DNA of 64,000 nt from Paraescarpia echinospica (GCA_020002185.1 CM034532.1:28590655-28654654); one strand, 5' to 3'; positions 11,626 through 30,570 are shown, counted from the first letter of the stretch. A program made the numbers and translations. The notes: generated by a model not told the origin, from the letters alone.

Positions 11626-11639
11626 GTTGTCCTAGCAAC
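11626..11639. promoter_or_regulatory. RFX X-box-like motif upstream of the ankyrin-like gene
   Basis: GTTGTCCTAGCAAC matches the X-box pattern RYYNYYATRRNRAC at 13 of 14 positions. RFX factors use this motif in promoters of ciliary genes. It lies about 310 bp upstream of the start codon of the minus-strand exon ending at 11315, a sensible promoter distance. A functional role is inferred. Confidence 0.4.
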
Positions 11640-13611
11640 CGAAATCCGGCGTGCGCCAAATCTGCAGTGAGCAACGTTTGATCAATGAATGACTCGGACT
11701 CGTTTAAATGCTGTTTAATTAAGCGTCGGCGTTTGCGGTCGATCGGTATTACCGATTTATTGTACGCCTGATTGTCCGGCATGATTTAGAAGTACTTAGC
11801 AATTTGCGTGAATCACAGACTCCCGCTAGGTGGGGCGTTGAACGCAGCGATGTAGCGCGTTACTGTTGTCACAACGACTGCCCGTGACAGACGGGTTTAA
11901 AAAATAAAAATAAAAACACCAACATGTTGTCACGTACGAGGCATACCACAATTAAAACGACTATTTTAAATATAACCGACGGTTAAAGATCCCAAATCGT
12001 GTGTCACGGGTGGCCTTCAGCAAAGTTCACAAGAGGACGCTAAATCAATCCGTATCGTATCTGGTGTCACCGTCGCGCCATGAACGCGACTCGTTCTGGT
12101 CGACGTGGAATTTAATAATACATGTCTGTGTTTTATGGTAGTATCTCTCCTCCAGCCACAAACGCAGTAAATATTTTAGTGATCACCATTGTGTGTCCGC
12201 TTGTTATAGGTTGTTTATTGGTATCGGTAATCAGGGACGCTGTTAGGGATTAGTTTGTGCACATACCAACATCTTTATTAAAAAACGGATAGCCAAATTG
12301 GATGGATGAAAGTCGACACGGTGAAATTGATTAAATGTTGTCTATTCATGTTGTGGATAATGTTTTTATTAGTATTCCCGGAAACAAAAATATACATAAT
12401 TACGTTCTACCTCGTGGTTCCCTTGGGAGAGGTCTAGCTCCTGTACTGCTGCACTGACTGCTCTTGTGGTAGTTGCTCTCAATTGTTCCCTGTCAGCAGC
12501 CTCCAGTCAGTCCTCTTCCTTCATACAGAATTTTTGTAATGTGTTCACAACGGTTTAATGGGTCCCAATGCGATTTCTTTCTTTCCCCGAAAACGTTATG
12601 TAGCGATGGCTATGTACAGTCGCGGACTAAATTAGTACATTCAACTTCCATAAAAAGCGAACGTTGCTGTGCTAAGTGTAGAACTGTGTTTACGTATAAT
12701 TAATGTTTAACTGTACTCCACTACGAATGTTGGCAAAGGTCACACATACATCTATCTTTGCCACGTTTCTCGTGGTATCTCGGGCAACACTACGGGCGAT
12801 AAAGCATATCAGGATTTTTGAACAAATCGCTGCAATAGATATAAACTGAAGCAAATCCTCACCGACAGGTTTAAGGCAATTTGCTTGGATGCTTCTAACG
12901 ACTTCATTAGTCGATCGCAAAAAATTGAATCGATTTCAGTCACCGACGTAAATAATCTTAAATACAATCTCAAATATTTTTTGGTGATACCATCATTGTG
13001 CTACGCATTGCCATGTCGTGCATTAACAGATAACACACTTTCCGTCCCAAAAAAAGTGTTGTACTGACCTACAACATGGATTGGCTAAAACGCAAGCGAA
13101 AGGTCAGTTTTGCTTACGTCTTTATTACATTAGATGCAAGCCATTCATAGAGCACTATATACATGAATGAGGAAATCTCCAAATGATACCAAGGCCAGCG
13201 GAAATAACAAACAGTAATTACATGTTCCCTGAATGGTAATTTAGACGACGTGGGAGTGTCTTTAGTTGAATAACAGAAGAGAAGACGCGATATGTCAATG
13301 ATATGTCTTTAGAGGTCTTTGAAATAAAAATAAAAAAAATGACGGAATTTAGGTAGTCGGACCCAACAAACAGACTCTTTCTGTAATCACACTAATCACG
13401 TAAACATATTTTAAGCACATTTTAATCTACAATTGTTTACTGCCAAATGCAAGATTTAATCAAAACTTGTTTAACTGGAAGGGTGCCCACGTTTCGTTGA
13501 AAATGTGACGTTAACGAGGATGTCAATACTGAATTATGGATTCCACTAAAATGTGTTTCGATAATTTCTCTGGTAGACAATCTTAAGTGAACAGCTTTGA
13601 CATTTATCTGT
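11640..13611. other. No gene recognised
   Basis: Intergenic sequence to the right of the minus-strand gene start. It has only short chance reading frames and no clear repeat structure that I can see. Confidence 0.5.
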
Positions 13612-13770
13612 AAAAATGCACTGTGCTACAGTGTTGATTAAAATGTGCTGAGCCATCGCATTATTTAAACTGCACTGTGTCGTCGCGTGGTTTAAAATAC
13701 ACTGTGTCACCGTATGGTTTAAAATGTACTGTGACACTGCGTGGTCTAAAGTGTACTGTGTCGCCGCGAA
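13612..13770. repeat. ~28-30 bp minisatellite, about six copies
   Basis: Imperfect copies of a unit containing GGTTTAAAATRCACTGTG and a GTCRCCG word. They are diverged from one another, so the array is old. Confidence 0.7.
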
Positions 13771-14003
13771 AAAGGAGTGTGGCCAAAATTGCGCGCAACC
13801 AGGCCGTTAGCCGCCGGAGACACGCTGACATCAAAGTAATGAGTAAATAAATTACTTTATTGTATTTATGCACCTAAGCTACTACATTAGAAAAGAACTG
13901 ATCATTCTTTAAAAAAACCTCTGGTTATTATTAAAAAATAGGTCTATACATTAGATACTCATTACTGATGGACCGTTCCATCAAATCGTAACGTAATCGA
14001 AAC

Positions 14004-14041
14004 GTACTGTACTAGTACTGTACTGTACTGTACTGTACTGA
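14004..14041. repeat. (TACTG)n microsatellite
   Basis: A pentanucleotide TACTG repeats about five to seven times, with one TACTAG interruption. Confidence 0.85.
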
Positions 14042-14612
14042 AATGACATTCGAGTTCTTTTTACTGACGCTTACTAGGCAACATGCCTAGAATACTTATT
14101 TGGCTTGGGACACCAGCGTCAGCGATGTTTGGCCGTAACTACTACAGTTGGCGGGATCGTATTACCAGTGATTTTTTTTACGATAATCAGTTGTGAATAA
14201 CCAAGAACATATTGCATTCGAAAGCATGAATACTTAATGGAGCTTAGGGCGAAAACATTGCGTGACTGGACCGAAAGAAAATGACGATGATTGATTAAAT
14301 CAAGTGAATGATTCATTTTGATGGATGGCGATGATCTGGGGTTTTTCAATTTACCAGAGAAGACGTAACAATAAAATGGAAGAACAAACTGCCACAAGGT
14401 TATTTTAAAAATAATATAAAATATTTCAGATGTTTTGCTTGTCCTGAAATCGTAGTTTCTTCATCAACGTTAGGACCTATGTTGACCAGATGATAGGCCA
14501 ACAGCCGTTGTGCATAACGCATACTCGTGAAAACGTATGTACAATTCAGAAGCAATTAGTTCTGGATATTTTAAATACGGCCTCCCTGGTCGGTCTCCTC
14601 TGTCACTACGTT

Positions 14613-14627
14613 GGTTGCCAGGTAACC
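14613..14627. promoter_or_regulatory. Palindromic RFX X-box-like motif
   Basis: GGTTGCCAGGTAACC is a near-perfect inverted repeat with a one-base spacer, the classical dimeric RFX site. No gene start was recognised next to it. Confidence 0.3.
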
Positions 14628-15604
14628 AGTTATCTCACCACTTCTTTACTTCTGGAACCCAAACCTTCAAATTTGGTTCAATTCTCCTCCATATGGATGC
14701 TTCCGAGGTCTGCTGATTCAGTGTACAAGCAAAAATGCCCGTCACCTGACGGGATGCCTTGGTAGTTGGCAGTCGTGATAGTAATATTTATCAAATGTTA
14801 AAAAACACACAACATTGTTACATAAACATCATAACGCGCTCGCAGATACTCGTTGTTTGTTCAAAATGACGAAGATCGGAGAGAAAGTGAAATTCACGTC
14901 AATCGATAGGCCATAGTCGTAACAGTGTAGTCTTGTCAAATAGTATTCGTATTACTATGTTATTTGCATGAGGGTAGACATAAGCATTATTGTGTCAGCG
15001 TCTATTTCATGTTGTCTAGTCCATGATGCAGAGGCCGTTTTCCCGAAGTATTTGCCGCTCGCGAGTGGTGTGTGCAGCATAGTTAGGCAACGTTTTGCGT
15101 ATAACGCGCACATTACGTTTTACGTTCCGAACAACTGATTTACACCATAAAAGGTGAGAATATTGACATATATGGGGTATTTTGAAAAGGATGTAAGTCT
15201 TATGTCCTATTTGTAGGGTCATAGGTTAATCCCTAAAAGTTTGGCACTCGAGGTTCAAGCCGTTTAAGAAGAAAACGTTAACATACCCGCATACATACAC
15301 AAGCTCGATTATAAGTAGATGATTCTCTGTTTAACATGTATGTTGTGTTTGGCAGATGTTGAAAGATTTACGTAGTAGTCGCGCGTAGTGTCCAATCCAC
15401 TGGGGACCATCGATATATCTGCTTCATACATTAACACATATTCAACCACCGCTCATAATTTCTTCTTGCGTAAACAGCGTACATTACACGACTGCATCTG
15501 TCAACTGCTCACATTGCCACCCAGCGTGTCACACAAATCCCCGAATAGTGAGCTGGGATAACTCCGAGACATTGCTTGATGACGTATTACGTGATGCTCG
15601 TATC

Positions 15605-15652
15605 CGTTTCCATAGTAATTGGGCCTCGCTTTCGACGCGTTGTCATGGAAAC
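15605..15652. promoter_or_regulatory. Pair of RFX X-box-like motifs
   Basis: GTTTCCATAGTAAT (15605-15618, 13 of 14) and GTTGTCATGGAAAC (15639-15652, 14 of 14) match the RYYNYYATRRNRAC X-box pattern and are 34 bp apart. Twin X-boxes are seen in some ciliary promoters. I found no convincing first exon within 1 kb on either strand. Confidence 0.3.
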
Positions 15653-16249
15653 AAACTGTTTCTTCTGAAACACATTTCATCAACAACAACATGGTTCATT
15701 AAAACACATATGGGCGATCACGTTGTTTGTATAACCCGATTTTACAATAAAAAACGAACTGATTACCTTCCTTTTAACCATAGACAAAATGTATTATCGC
15801 TGAATCAGAAACCCGCCCCGAATGCAAATCTCGCCGCAGTTTGTACACCGAGCTCCCATTTTACGTGCATTGGTATATAGCGCCTGTCACCATTTATGAG
15901 CAGTTCTAGAAAAATCTAGTCAAAAGCCGCAAACACACATGGTCTACTGAAACTTTTTTAAATATCCAGACTGTGTGAAAAACGCAGGCTGCCCGCTAGA
16001 AGCGATCGCTCAGTGTAGCTTTAATTTGGCTGTCAGTAATCGATTTCTGAGTTCCGCTAATATTTGTTCTACGACTCTACGAGAAAGCGGCTTATTCGGG
16101 TGGCTGGAGAATATGTTTGCTGCGCCAATGCATCGCAAATCCGCATTGCTTCCACGCTATCCCAATAGTCGCCTTACTGTTGCACTCAGTTGACATTTTG
16201 GTTGGCATTTAGGTTTATAAAAACATAGTATGCCTTTATTTGCCCACAC
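15653..16249. other. No gene recognised
   Basis: Short open frames only; nothing in them resembles a known domain. Confidence 0.45.
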
Positions 16250-16335
16250 CAGCGGTTCTTAAGCCCTGTTGCGCTACTCAAAATTGGGTCGCCGAGCCAT
16301 GTTGAGTGGGTCGCCAAGAGATTCCCGTGTCGCGT
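16250..16335. mobile_element. hAT-type transposon end fragment
   Basis: The stretch begins CAGCGGTTCTTAAGCCC and then carries two GGGTCGCC words. This is the look of hAT/Zaphod-like transposon termini ('CAGNGGTTCTYAA...GGGTCGC'). The other end was not found, so only a fragment is called. Confidence 0.45.
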
Positions 16336-16969
16336 GACTTTCCAAACGTTCTTTTATTGCTCGTACCAGAAGCATTCGAGACGAATAATTATGCCAAATC
16401 TGACATTTCATTTGTATAATATCACACATTTCAAATGCGACATATAGTATCAATAGATCGTCTCACTTGCATCTTATATGGGCAAGTCATATTCTTTTTG
16501 ATGCCGCCAAAAATGCGTCATGTGTGCACCGGGCGAAAATCGGTGACGTTTTCTGTACATTCCATATCGACACCTTCAATGTACACGTTCACATTATTGT
16601 ATCTATCGGTTTGTTTGCCTCCGTATTATCATCAGTTTGAAATAATGTAACAATAGTATACTTCAAACATTGTTGAAATCGTACGATCTTCCTTACACAA
16701 ACAGCAACCTGTTCTTTTGAGTTGCAAGGGGTGTTTCCTTTTTGCTTCAACAATGCTGTGAACGACGCTGATTTGGTGACGCCTAGCTTCGCGTCCAGTA
16801 AGTACGTTTCATAAATGTTCTAAGTGTTTCATTTATTTATGTTATGTTGTGAAGGCATGGATCACCAAGCAAGTTCCACGACCGGAATTTAGGTCTCCGT
16901 CAAAAAAGATTAAGAATAGTAAAAACTCACAGCCAATTTAAACATAAATGGGTGTATTTTGGCTATTGT
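16336..16969. other. No gene recognised
   Basis: AT-rich sequence with no supported feature. Confidence 0.4.
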
Positions 16970-17110
16970 TGAGATGTGTTTGGGGATAATATTGGGGTGC
17001 GTTTTGATATATATACTCGGGGTGTGTTTTGTGATATAGGTGTTGTCTGTTTTATGATGAATTTGGGTAGTGTTTTGTGATATAGTTGGGGCGTGTTTTG
17101 GGTCATGCGA
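16970..17110. repeat. ~27-30 bp minisatellite, about five copies
   Basis: Diverged copies of a unit around GGGGTGTGTTTTGTGATATA. A short repetitive frame on the minus strand follows from this and is not regarded as a gene. Confidence 0.7.
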
Positions 17111-19075
17111 CGTGTGACATTAAATAGCTTGATCACAAATACATTCCGAAATGAGGTTCCCATTACGGGCGAATGCTGCTGTGCCGAAATGTAGGGTCTG
17201 ACTACTAACAGTGTTGCTGTAGGAACATAATGCACACACTTGACCATGCTGCCAAGACGCTGATAGAATGTTAAGTCAAGCTACACGCTACACTATTAGT
17301 TATCGAAAACGTTTATTTTGAAGAGTTCGGTTCCTTTCGCATGCCCCGTAAGTGGAATACCTACTGTTTACGCCTCAATAATGATGGGGTGCTTCCAGTT
17401 CCAATATCACATGTTCAAAAATATATGTTCAAATATATTATATATTCAAAAGTTATTGTTTGGTGTGGGAAAACCACCATTGTGTCAATTACATTTCCTG
17501 AATGGGAATGGAAAAATCGTGAATTCTCTTTGAAATTGGTAAAAAAAATCGTGAGATCTCCCGAAAAAATGCGAGACTTTGATGTCCGTACATCTAGAGT
17601 GAAGTCACGTGAAGTGAGATTTGTTTGAATTTTATTCACAAATCGTGAGATCTCCCGAAAAATCGTGAAACCTGGAGCTAGACATTTGTCCAGCAGAACG
17701 TCACTGGATCGTGGCTGCCGAGTACCAAAGGGAAAATTTTTTACCGCCAGGGCTGGCTCAGGCCGTGCCTGCTGCGTGATTGATTGACCGACAGGATTTC
17801 TAAAAAACATCGCACGATATATTGCTGCACTTACGATGCACTGGAAACAACTAAGTGATTGATTTGCTAGAAAGTTTTTGCAATATAAATTGATGATTTG
17901 ATGAGGAAAAGGGAATGTTACTCCCAACTGTTCCATTTCAGGATTTCTAAACAAAAGAATAATTGCCGCGCCCTGAAGCTACATTTTTGACAAATGACAA
18001 TAATTTGCGTAGCATCAAAGCGCGGTTATGATTATATTCCGTGAAATGCCAACAACAAATAGGCATAGCCACATGTATAACTAGTGTCTTTGATTTTATT
18101 TATATATAACAACATTTAGTCGACAATGCCTTGACACGGCGCAATTCACACGACCATCGTGGGGTGTAGATGTTTTAAAGTAATTTATACCCTATATTCC
18201 TATTTTTACGAGTGCCGATTTTTATCACCGCACCATAAAGTCTCTTCTTGTCTTCGTTAAACCCGCTTAATGACGCTGACAGTCTTCTCGTTATTACTTG
18301 ATATTATTTATTGAAGAACTTCTATAATACAAAAGTAAGTTCTTATATAGCGTTTCCATACATCCCCTTGCAGACGTATTCAACATCTCGATTTCTGTAG
18401 AAGCATTCAGCCACGCGGCAATTACTGCACACATAATAGATTTGAACTCGAGCAAGCGTGAGGATTTCAACCTGGATTTTCTCGATATATTCTTGATCCG
18501 GTATTCTAAATACTACTGCATTACTGCACACTACTTAGAGGGGTTCTCTTGAAAAAATTTCGACAAATGGCCGGTTGTCGAACAAATTACATAATGTGTC
18601 ACATCACTGTAGAGTATTTACTATTCAAAGTGAAGTTGCTTGGCGCATAGCGAATAGGGTTGTAGGTCTATTGTTATATAAAATAAATCGACGTTAATTA
18701 ATTACCATGCGATCAGGATAAACATAAATTACATATTAACGCTGAAACTGGTTTAATGGACTGGATGTTGATGATTGATTGATTAAAGCACTTTCGTCGT
18801 AAAGCAAGTTCCGGCGTAAAATCTCCAACAGCAGCTCCCCCGCGTCTTCCGATGTCAAGATCCGAGAGAGCGTGACATGACAGCGCGACACGGGAAGCGT
18901 GCAGAACCGCTGATGAATTTCGTGGATTTCAACAAAAAAGTATACAGGTATACATACTACTGCGATTTAAGTTCAAGGCGCAGTTCTGTCCTATTAGGCC
19001 TATCCAAATATAATATGTTCGACGTACATTCTAATGGACGTCTAATGCCGCAAGTATATCATGGTTGTCATACTG
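17111..19075. other. Intergenic; short direct repeat at 17546 and 17640
   Basis: AATCGTGAGATCTCCCGAAA occurs twice about 94 bp apart (17546 and 17640), probably part of a decayed mobile element. Otherwise I see no gene or RNA. Confidence 0.4.
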
Positions 19076-19500
19076 CAGGGGCCGGCAACCTTTTTAAATG
19101 GAGGGCTAAATAAGTTATAGACTAGGAGATTTTGATATTGCGTATTCGTCTTTGCCAGGAGGCGCTTCAACTGCTTGAGGTTTAGGCCACGAGCGCGAAC
19201 CTAGTTCACGGTTTTCACGACGGCGCTCTGTATATTTTGCATTTTCACTGATTTGCTATGTACTGGCTATTATGTTGGATAAATGATGCCTCGGATATGA
19301 AGAGATTCGCAGTGGCACCTGCATCGTGTCGATCCTTTCCAATCAACGAAACAACTAATTTCTTCCTCCCACGAAAAGTGTACCGCGCGAATGTATGTAT
19401 AATATTTATTTATTGACATCCCGCGGGCAGCATTGTGTGCAATCTTCCTGATAGTCCGCGGTCCGCATGCAGTGGGTTCGCGGGCCGCAGATCGCCCCTG
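19076..19500. mobile_element. Candidate non-autonomous hAT element
   Basis: The left end reads CAGGGGCCGGCAACCTTTTT and the right end reads GGGCCGCAGATCGCCCCTG, that is CAGGGGCGATCTGCGGCCC on the other strand. Both termini start CAGGGGC, as in hAT elements of the Charlie type. The 8 bases outside each end (TCATACTG and CCATGCAG) agree at five of eight positions, compatible with an old 8-bp target duplication. No transposase frame lies inside the 425 bp. Confidence 0.5.
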
Positions 19501-19835
19501 CCATGCAGGATGTGATAGAATCATCCGAATTTATGTTTACTGATTAAACTCTACGAGAATCGTAGAAATTATAACATTAATAGACCTACCCGAAAACAGT
19601 AGATATCTAGGCGTAGGCCTACCCAAGACTAAGCCATCTTGAAAGTAAAGAGACTACACAAAATCGCAGTTTCTCTTATATCTATAATGGTCTACTATCA
19701 CCATAGGTCTATAAGTGGGGTGTCAGGATAAAAGTAGGCCCTATGTAAATGTAATTTCTAAAATGTTGCCCGAAATTTAAGAGAGAAAGGTATTGTGATT
19801 ACAATTACAACGCTAATGTAAAACTTCCTAATTCA
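19501..19835. other. No gene recognised
   Basis: AT-rich stretch between the hAT-like element and the reverse-transcriptase pseudogene; its right part may belong to the LINE copy. Confidence 0.4.
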
Positions 19836-20866
19836 ATGGTATATGAAGGCACTGAGAGTGAGGCAGACAGTTCAGCTGACATAGCAGAACTATTTTCTGA
19901 CCACTTCGAATATGTCTTTACATTAGTAGATAACCTTGTTTATCCAAGTATTCCCTCCTATCAATCCGACTCAATGACTAATATCAATGTGTCTTATGAT
20001 GATGTCATCGGAGTACTAAGAACCACCGATGTAAACAAAGCATGCGTTCTTGAAAATATATCAGGTGTAATCCTTAGGGAATGTGATGCCGAATTAACAG
20101 TTCCACTAACTATGCTTTTTAATATTATGTCCTTAAACTGTGGAACTTTTCCAACTTGTTTTAAAACAGCAAATGTTGTTCCTGTGTACAAGAAGGGAGA
20201 TAAACGAAATGTGTGCAACTACAGACTTGGCTCTCTCTTACCGCTATTTATCAGTTTTTGAGAAAGTCGTGTACGACTCATTGTATGAGCATGTGCGTAA
20301 TACAATTTCGGGCAGCCAACACGGATTTGTGAGGTGTAGAAGTACAGTATCTAACCTAGCTTGTTACTTGAACGCCATTTCTGAATCTATTGACAACAAG
20401 AAACAGGTCGATTCTGTTTATTTGGATTTCAGCCTTTGATTCAGTATGCCCCCCATTGTTAATTCACAAGCTTAGATCATATGGCTATTCCGGGCAATGC
20501 ATAGAGTGGTTGCAGTCTTACCCTGTCAACCGAAAACAACGCGTGGTCCTCGAAGGCAAAACATCTGACTGGAAGCAAGTGTTGCTTGGTGTACCACAAG
20601 GTTCACAAATTGGACCACTTCTGTTTATATTGTATATTAACGCTCACACTAATCATGTTGATTCATGTGAAATGTCATTGTATGCTGATGATTCCAAATT
20701 GTTTAAAGAAATGACGTCATTGACCGATTGTCAGTTGGTGCAGAAGGATATGGACAGTGTATGTCTTTGGTGTGAGACATGGCACCTTAAACTTAACGTT
20801 GAGAAATGCTGCACAATGTCATTCACTAACAAAAAGAAACGTATATCCTATGACTACACGATTTGA
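19836..20866 (+). pseudogene. Dead non-LTR retrotransposon reverse transcriptase
   Basis: RT motifs run in order but in three frames. The first part (19836-20220) has the fingers region ending VVPVYKKGDKRNVCNYR. The second (about 20215-20435) has SGSQHGFVRCRSTVSNL and VYLDFS. The third (about 20433-20866) has AFDSVCPPLL, GVPQGSQIGPLLFILYIN and the catalytic YADDS box. At least two frameshifts separate them, near 20215 and 20435, so no enzyme is made. The motif spelling fits the Jockey/CR1 group. The endonuclease half is absent, as usual for 5'-truncated copies. Confidence 0.85.
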
Positions 20867-22118
20867 AGCCAGTCTCTGCCCAAGGTCACCGCTGTCAAAG
20901 ATGTTGATACCCAGGTATTACTAGTAGTAGCACCAGCTGTAGACCTGGTTGTAAATCCATTGGTCATCAGTGTAGTAATCGGATGTCAATGGCTTCCTCT
21001 TGATTGTCACAGGACGGCGCACCTGGGTAGTCCATCTGCAACGAGTTTGTCTACTAGTGGAGTTTGTTTAGGTCAGATTGAACAGCTTTTGTGTTGGGAT
21101 TGTATTCCTTCTGTTTAGCCCAAGGATCGACATACTCTTCCCCACTGCGTCTTTTTACATTCCGGTACTGTGTACACAATGTGTGTGTTCGTGTGTGGGG
21201 GGGGTTGTTAAAAATGTCGGCATAAATTCAGTTTATATTATAACCTAACGTCAGGTTATTGTAACGGGGGCCCATTTCAAAGTGTCTAGGGGGGATCCTG
21301 GATCCGCCTATAAGACGGGGGAGCTGTTGGAAATCTGACGCGAAAATCCGGGAGATTCAATTTTTTCAGGCAGTCTGGAAGATCCACAATAAATCCGGGA
21401 AGGTTGGCTGGTACATTTGCGATATTATAAAAGTTGGTCATAACCTGAACCACCAGACTAAAAACAATTAATGAATACTGAAGTGTTGCATGTAGACTGC
21501 GATTTCTTTCTAAAACGAAGTTTTTTGCCACGGTTTGCCTTTGCTTCGCACCAAATTGCTATCGTCAACAAATTGTCACAAAACGTAGTTGAAGGCGCTA
21601 GACATAATGGTTCACTTGCGGTATCCTGTTATTCCAGATTGATAAAATTACAGTGCGAAAACCCATAAATAAAGTGCTGAAATCTATTAAACAAAGTAGG
21701 TCACAATTGTGTGAATGTTCTAAGTAAGGGTTTCCTTGCTGTGCGTGCACTAAGCAGGCTCGCATCACTACTCCCTAGTAACTAGCACGTCTCAAGTCTG
21801 CCTTTCAAAAGAATATTCATCTGGATTTCCTTGACGTGACGTCAAGCCAAGTGACATATGGTGTGTGACCGGGTGATATAATACATTGAGCCAGTGGCAT
21901 ATTTCACAGGAAGCCATAAACAGCCAGCTAGAAATACATAATGTTGGATAATACAGACAGTGTCACAGACCGCAAGCTATAACAATAATAAAATGTAAGT
22001 CTGATAAAATAGTTAACGATGTTTTCCATTTTTACATACAAAACCGCATCCATGACGAGACAGGAACATGTTTTATTACGTTGCTATGGCACCTATTGTA
22101 ATGGAGTGCAGCAGTCAT
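20867..22118. other. Intergenic; no gene recognised
   Basis: Part of the left end may be the 3' region of the dead LINE. A block near 21280-21420 has words (GAAAATCCGGGAG, AAATCCGGGAAG) that look like a dispersed repeat. No exon is supported. Confidence 0.4.
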
Positions 22119-22547
22119 CTACCGAAGACTCATTCGTGTGAAAAGCTGATGGAATCTATCTTCTTCTGATGTAACATTAGCACGAATATAATGTTTGTAT
22201 GTCAGACTTTCATAATCTTTGGAGAAAGGTTCTAATCCAGGGGAGATCATTAATTTTTGTAGGCATAAAAAGCAATTTGTTTTGCAATCGAGAAGAAAAC
22301 TAAATAAACAAGAACCATCTTGGAGCATTGGGATTGGCACAAGGGATAGAAGAACATGAATTGTGAATCTGAATGTCCAAGTTACTCGAGAGTAACCAAC
22401 ATGGTTGGGTGACCCAGCTCCAGTAGCGACGTACTCCTTCTCTGTGGAATATGTGCCCTTCATATTGTCCCAAACGTGATCTGCCACAACAAAGTCGGTA
22501 TTACATGGTAAGACACAAAATTGAGTTTTGTATCTTTTGGATTCCAC
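22119..22547 (-). other. Unrecognised minus-strand ORF downstream of TFB1M
   Basis: This is 142 codons from an ATG, without introns. It lies about 350 bp beyond the TFB1M stop on the same strand. I recognise no domain. Part of it (a hydrophobic VLLSLVPIPML stretch) might be a membrane segment or chance. It may equally belong to an extended TFB1M 3' untranslated region or a dispersed repeat. Confidence 0.2.
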
Positions 22548-22597
22548 ATATCACGAGCTTTAAAATGATACCTCATTTGTTGAAATATCTTCAGTAG

Positions 22598-22610
22598 TTT
22601 TTTATTTATT
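22598..22610 (-). terminator. Possible TFB1M poly(A) signal
   Basis: An AATAAA on the minus strand (TTTATT on plus, near 22600-22606) lies about 295 bp after the TFB1M stop. This is a reasonable 3' UTR length, but such words are common in AT-rich DNA. Confidence 0.3.
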
Positions 22611-22897
22611 GCTAAAAGTGAAGCAGACCTTAAAAAAGCAACATTTTAAGAAACTATTATTTTTTAATATATGGGTTCGTAAATGCCTGTATTTCATTAC
22701 TTTTGGATTGTTTGTCAAGGAAAATAAACTGGATATTGAAAGATGACAATGCAAGGTGTGCATTTCTGCAAAAATCACAACATTGAAGGAACATGATCCA
22801 GACAGCTATTTTTGCCTTGTGTGCAAAATAAGCCTGTGACACTTAACACCCGGTTCGCTGCAGCGGGACATGTATAGCTGCTCACAACATACAAAAA

Positions 22898-29244
<6,347 letters not shown>

Positions 29245-29880
29245 TCTGAGCCTCTCTGTCTGAATTTACTTGGAGCGCTTCTCTGTCTGGATTGATATAG
29301 AGCATCTCTGCCTGGATTGACCTTCAGTACCTCTCTGCCTGGATTGATCTGGAGCACCTCTCTGTCTGGATTGACCTGGAGCACCTCTCTGTCTGGATTA
29401 ATCTGGAGCACCCCTGTCTGGATTGACCTAGAGTACCTCTCTGTCTGGACTGACTGGAATCACTCTCTGTCTGGATTTATTTGGAGCACCTCTGTCTGGT
29501 CTTACCCGGAGTGTCTCTCTGTCTGGATTGAACTGGAGTACCTCTCTGTCTGGATTGACCTGGAGCACCTCTGTCTGGTTTGACCTGGAGTAGGCCTACG
29601 TCTCAGTCTGGACTGACTTGGAGTACCTCGCTGACTGGAATGACCTGGAGTGCCTCTCTGTCTGGATTGATCTGGAGCACCTCTCTGCCTGGACTGACCT
29701 GGAGCACCACTCTGTCTGGATTTACCTGGAGCACTTCTTTATCTGGACTGACTTCGAGCGCCTCTCTGTCTAGATTTAAGGGCTTAGAGGCCTAGGCTAG
29801 GTCTAGGAGTAGGTTGATTTGGAGCGCTTCTCCGCCTAGGTCGGACTAGGTTGATCTGGAGCACTTCTCTGCCTACCAGT
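29245..29880. repeat. 27-bp minisatellite, about 23 copies
   Basis: Copies of a 27-bp unit around CTCTCTGTCTGGATTGACC and TGGAGCAC run for more than 600 bp with moderate divergence. The unit is a multiple of three, so short repetitive frames arise on both strands; I do not regard them as genes. It ends about 520 bp before the start codon of the large plus-strand gene. Confidence 0.9.
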
Positions 29881-30404
29881 CCGAGTCGGAGAGGTCACTG
29901 CCACTCCCAGCGATTCCGCAAATATAACATTATGATAGCATTTCTTTCTGCGGAGAGATCAGAGAAGCTGAACCAACGAATGCAGGGTCGAAGCACTTGG
30001 CACCAATAATACACTGTACGACACCCACCTGTACTCCTGTATTATCGCTCACGTCCGATGTGTTCTGCTCTCCGTCGTTTTTCAAACGTTATACACAATT
30101 CATGACACCGACTACACCTTCCATAAACTTCCCAAATGTTCATTCAGCTCAACTAAATTCCAAGATCAATACGTCAATAAAATGTTACTTTAGAAATATG
30201 AAAGTCAACACCGTCTCACGCGCGGACACCATCAATGACAGCGGCGCCATCTGTCGACAGCTTCTTCACAAAATGTAGCGTCGTGTTAATGTTGTTCTGG
30301 TGGATAATTTGATGTTTCTCATTTATTAAGAATCGCGGACGCTCTCGATTCAGTTGTACGGAGTACGTACATTTAAAGCAACAGTAACGAGATGCAAACT
30401 GAAA
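29881..30404 (+). promoter_or_regulatory. Upstream region of the EGF/LamG gene
   Basis: This is the 0.5 kb between the minisatellite and the first coding ATG. It is less AT-rich than the flanks, with several CpGs near 30215-30290. No clear TATA box was seen. Promoter and 5' UTR must lie here or further left, unless an earlier non-coding exon exists. Confidence 0.3.
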
Positions 30405-30570
30405 ATGAAGGATAGTTGGAAAGTGAAGAACAAGTCCGGTAACCAGACGTCAACAAAAAGAAATCGTCTGCTCGTTGACGTTGTTGACACATCGACGCCG
30501 CTGTCAAAACTGTATAGTTGCAGGCTTCTGTTGTGGATGTGCACATTTGTGGTTGTCACGCATACTCAGG
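30405..30570 (+). CDS. EGF/LamG gene exon 1: start and signal segment
   Basis: Begins at ATG 30405 ([12 protein letters not shown]). A 32-residue basic n-region precedes [15 protein letters not shown], which reads as a signal peptide or signal anchor. It ends in phase 1 at GTAACT. The next exon enters in phase 1 to make GAG and then LQHDC, so the LDLa domain follows at once. The n-region is long for a signal peptide, so cleavage is not certain. Confidence 0.75.
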
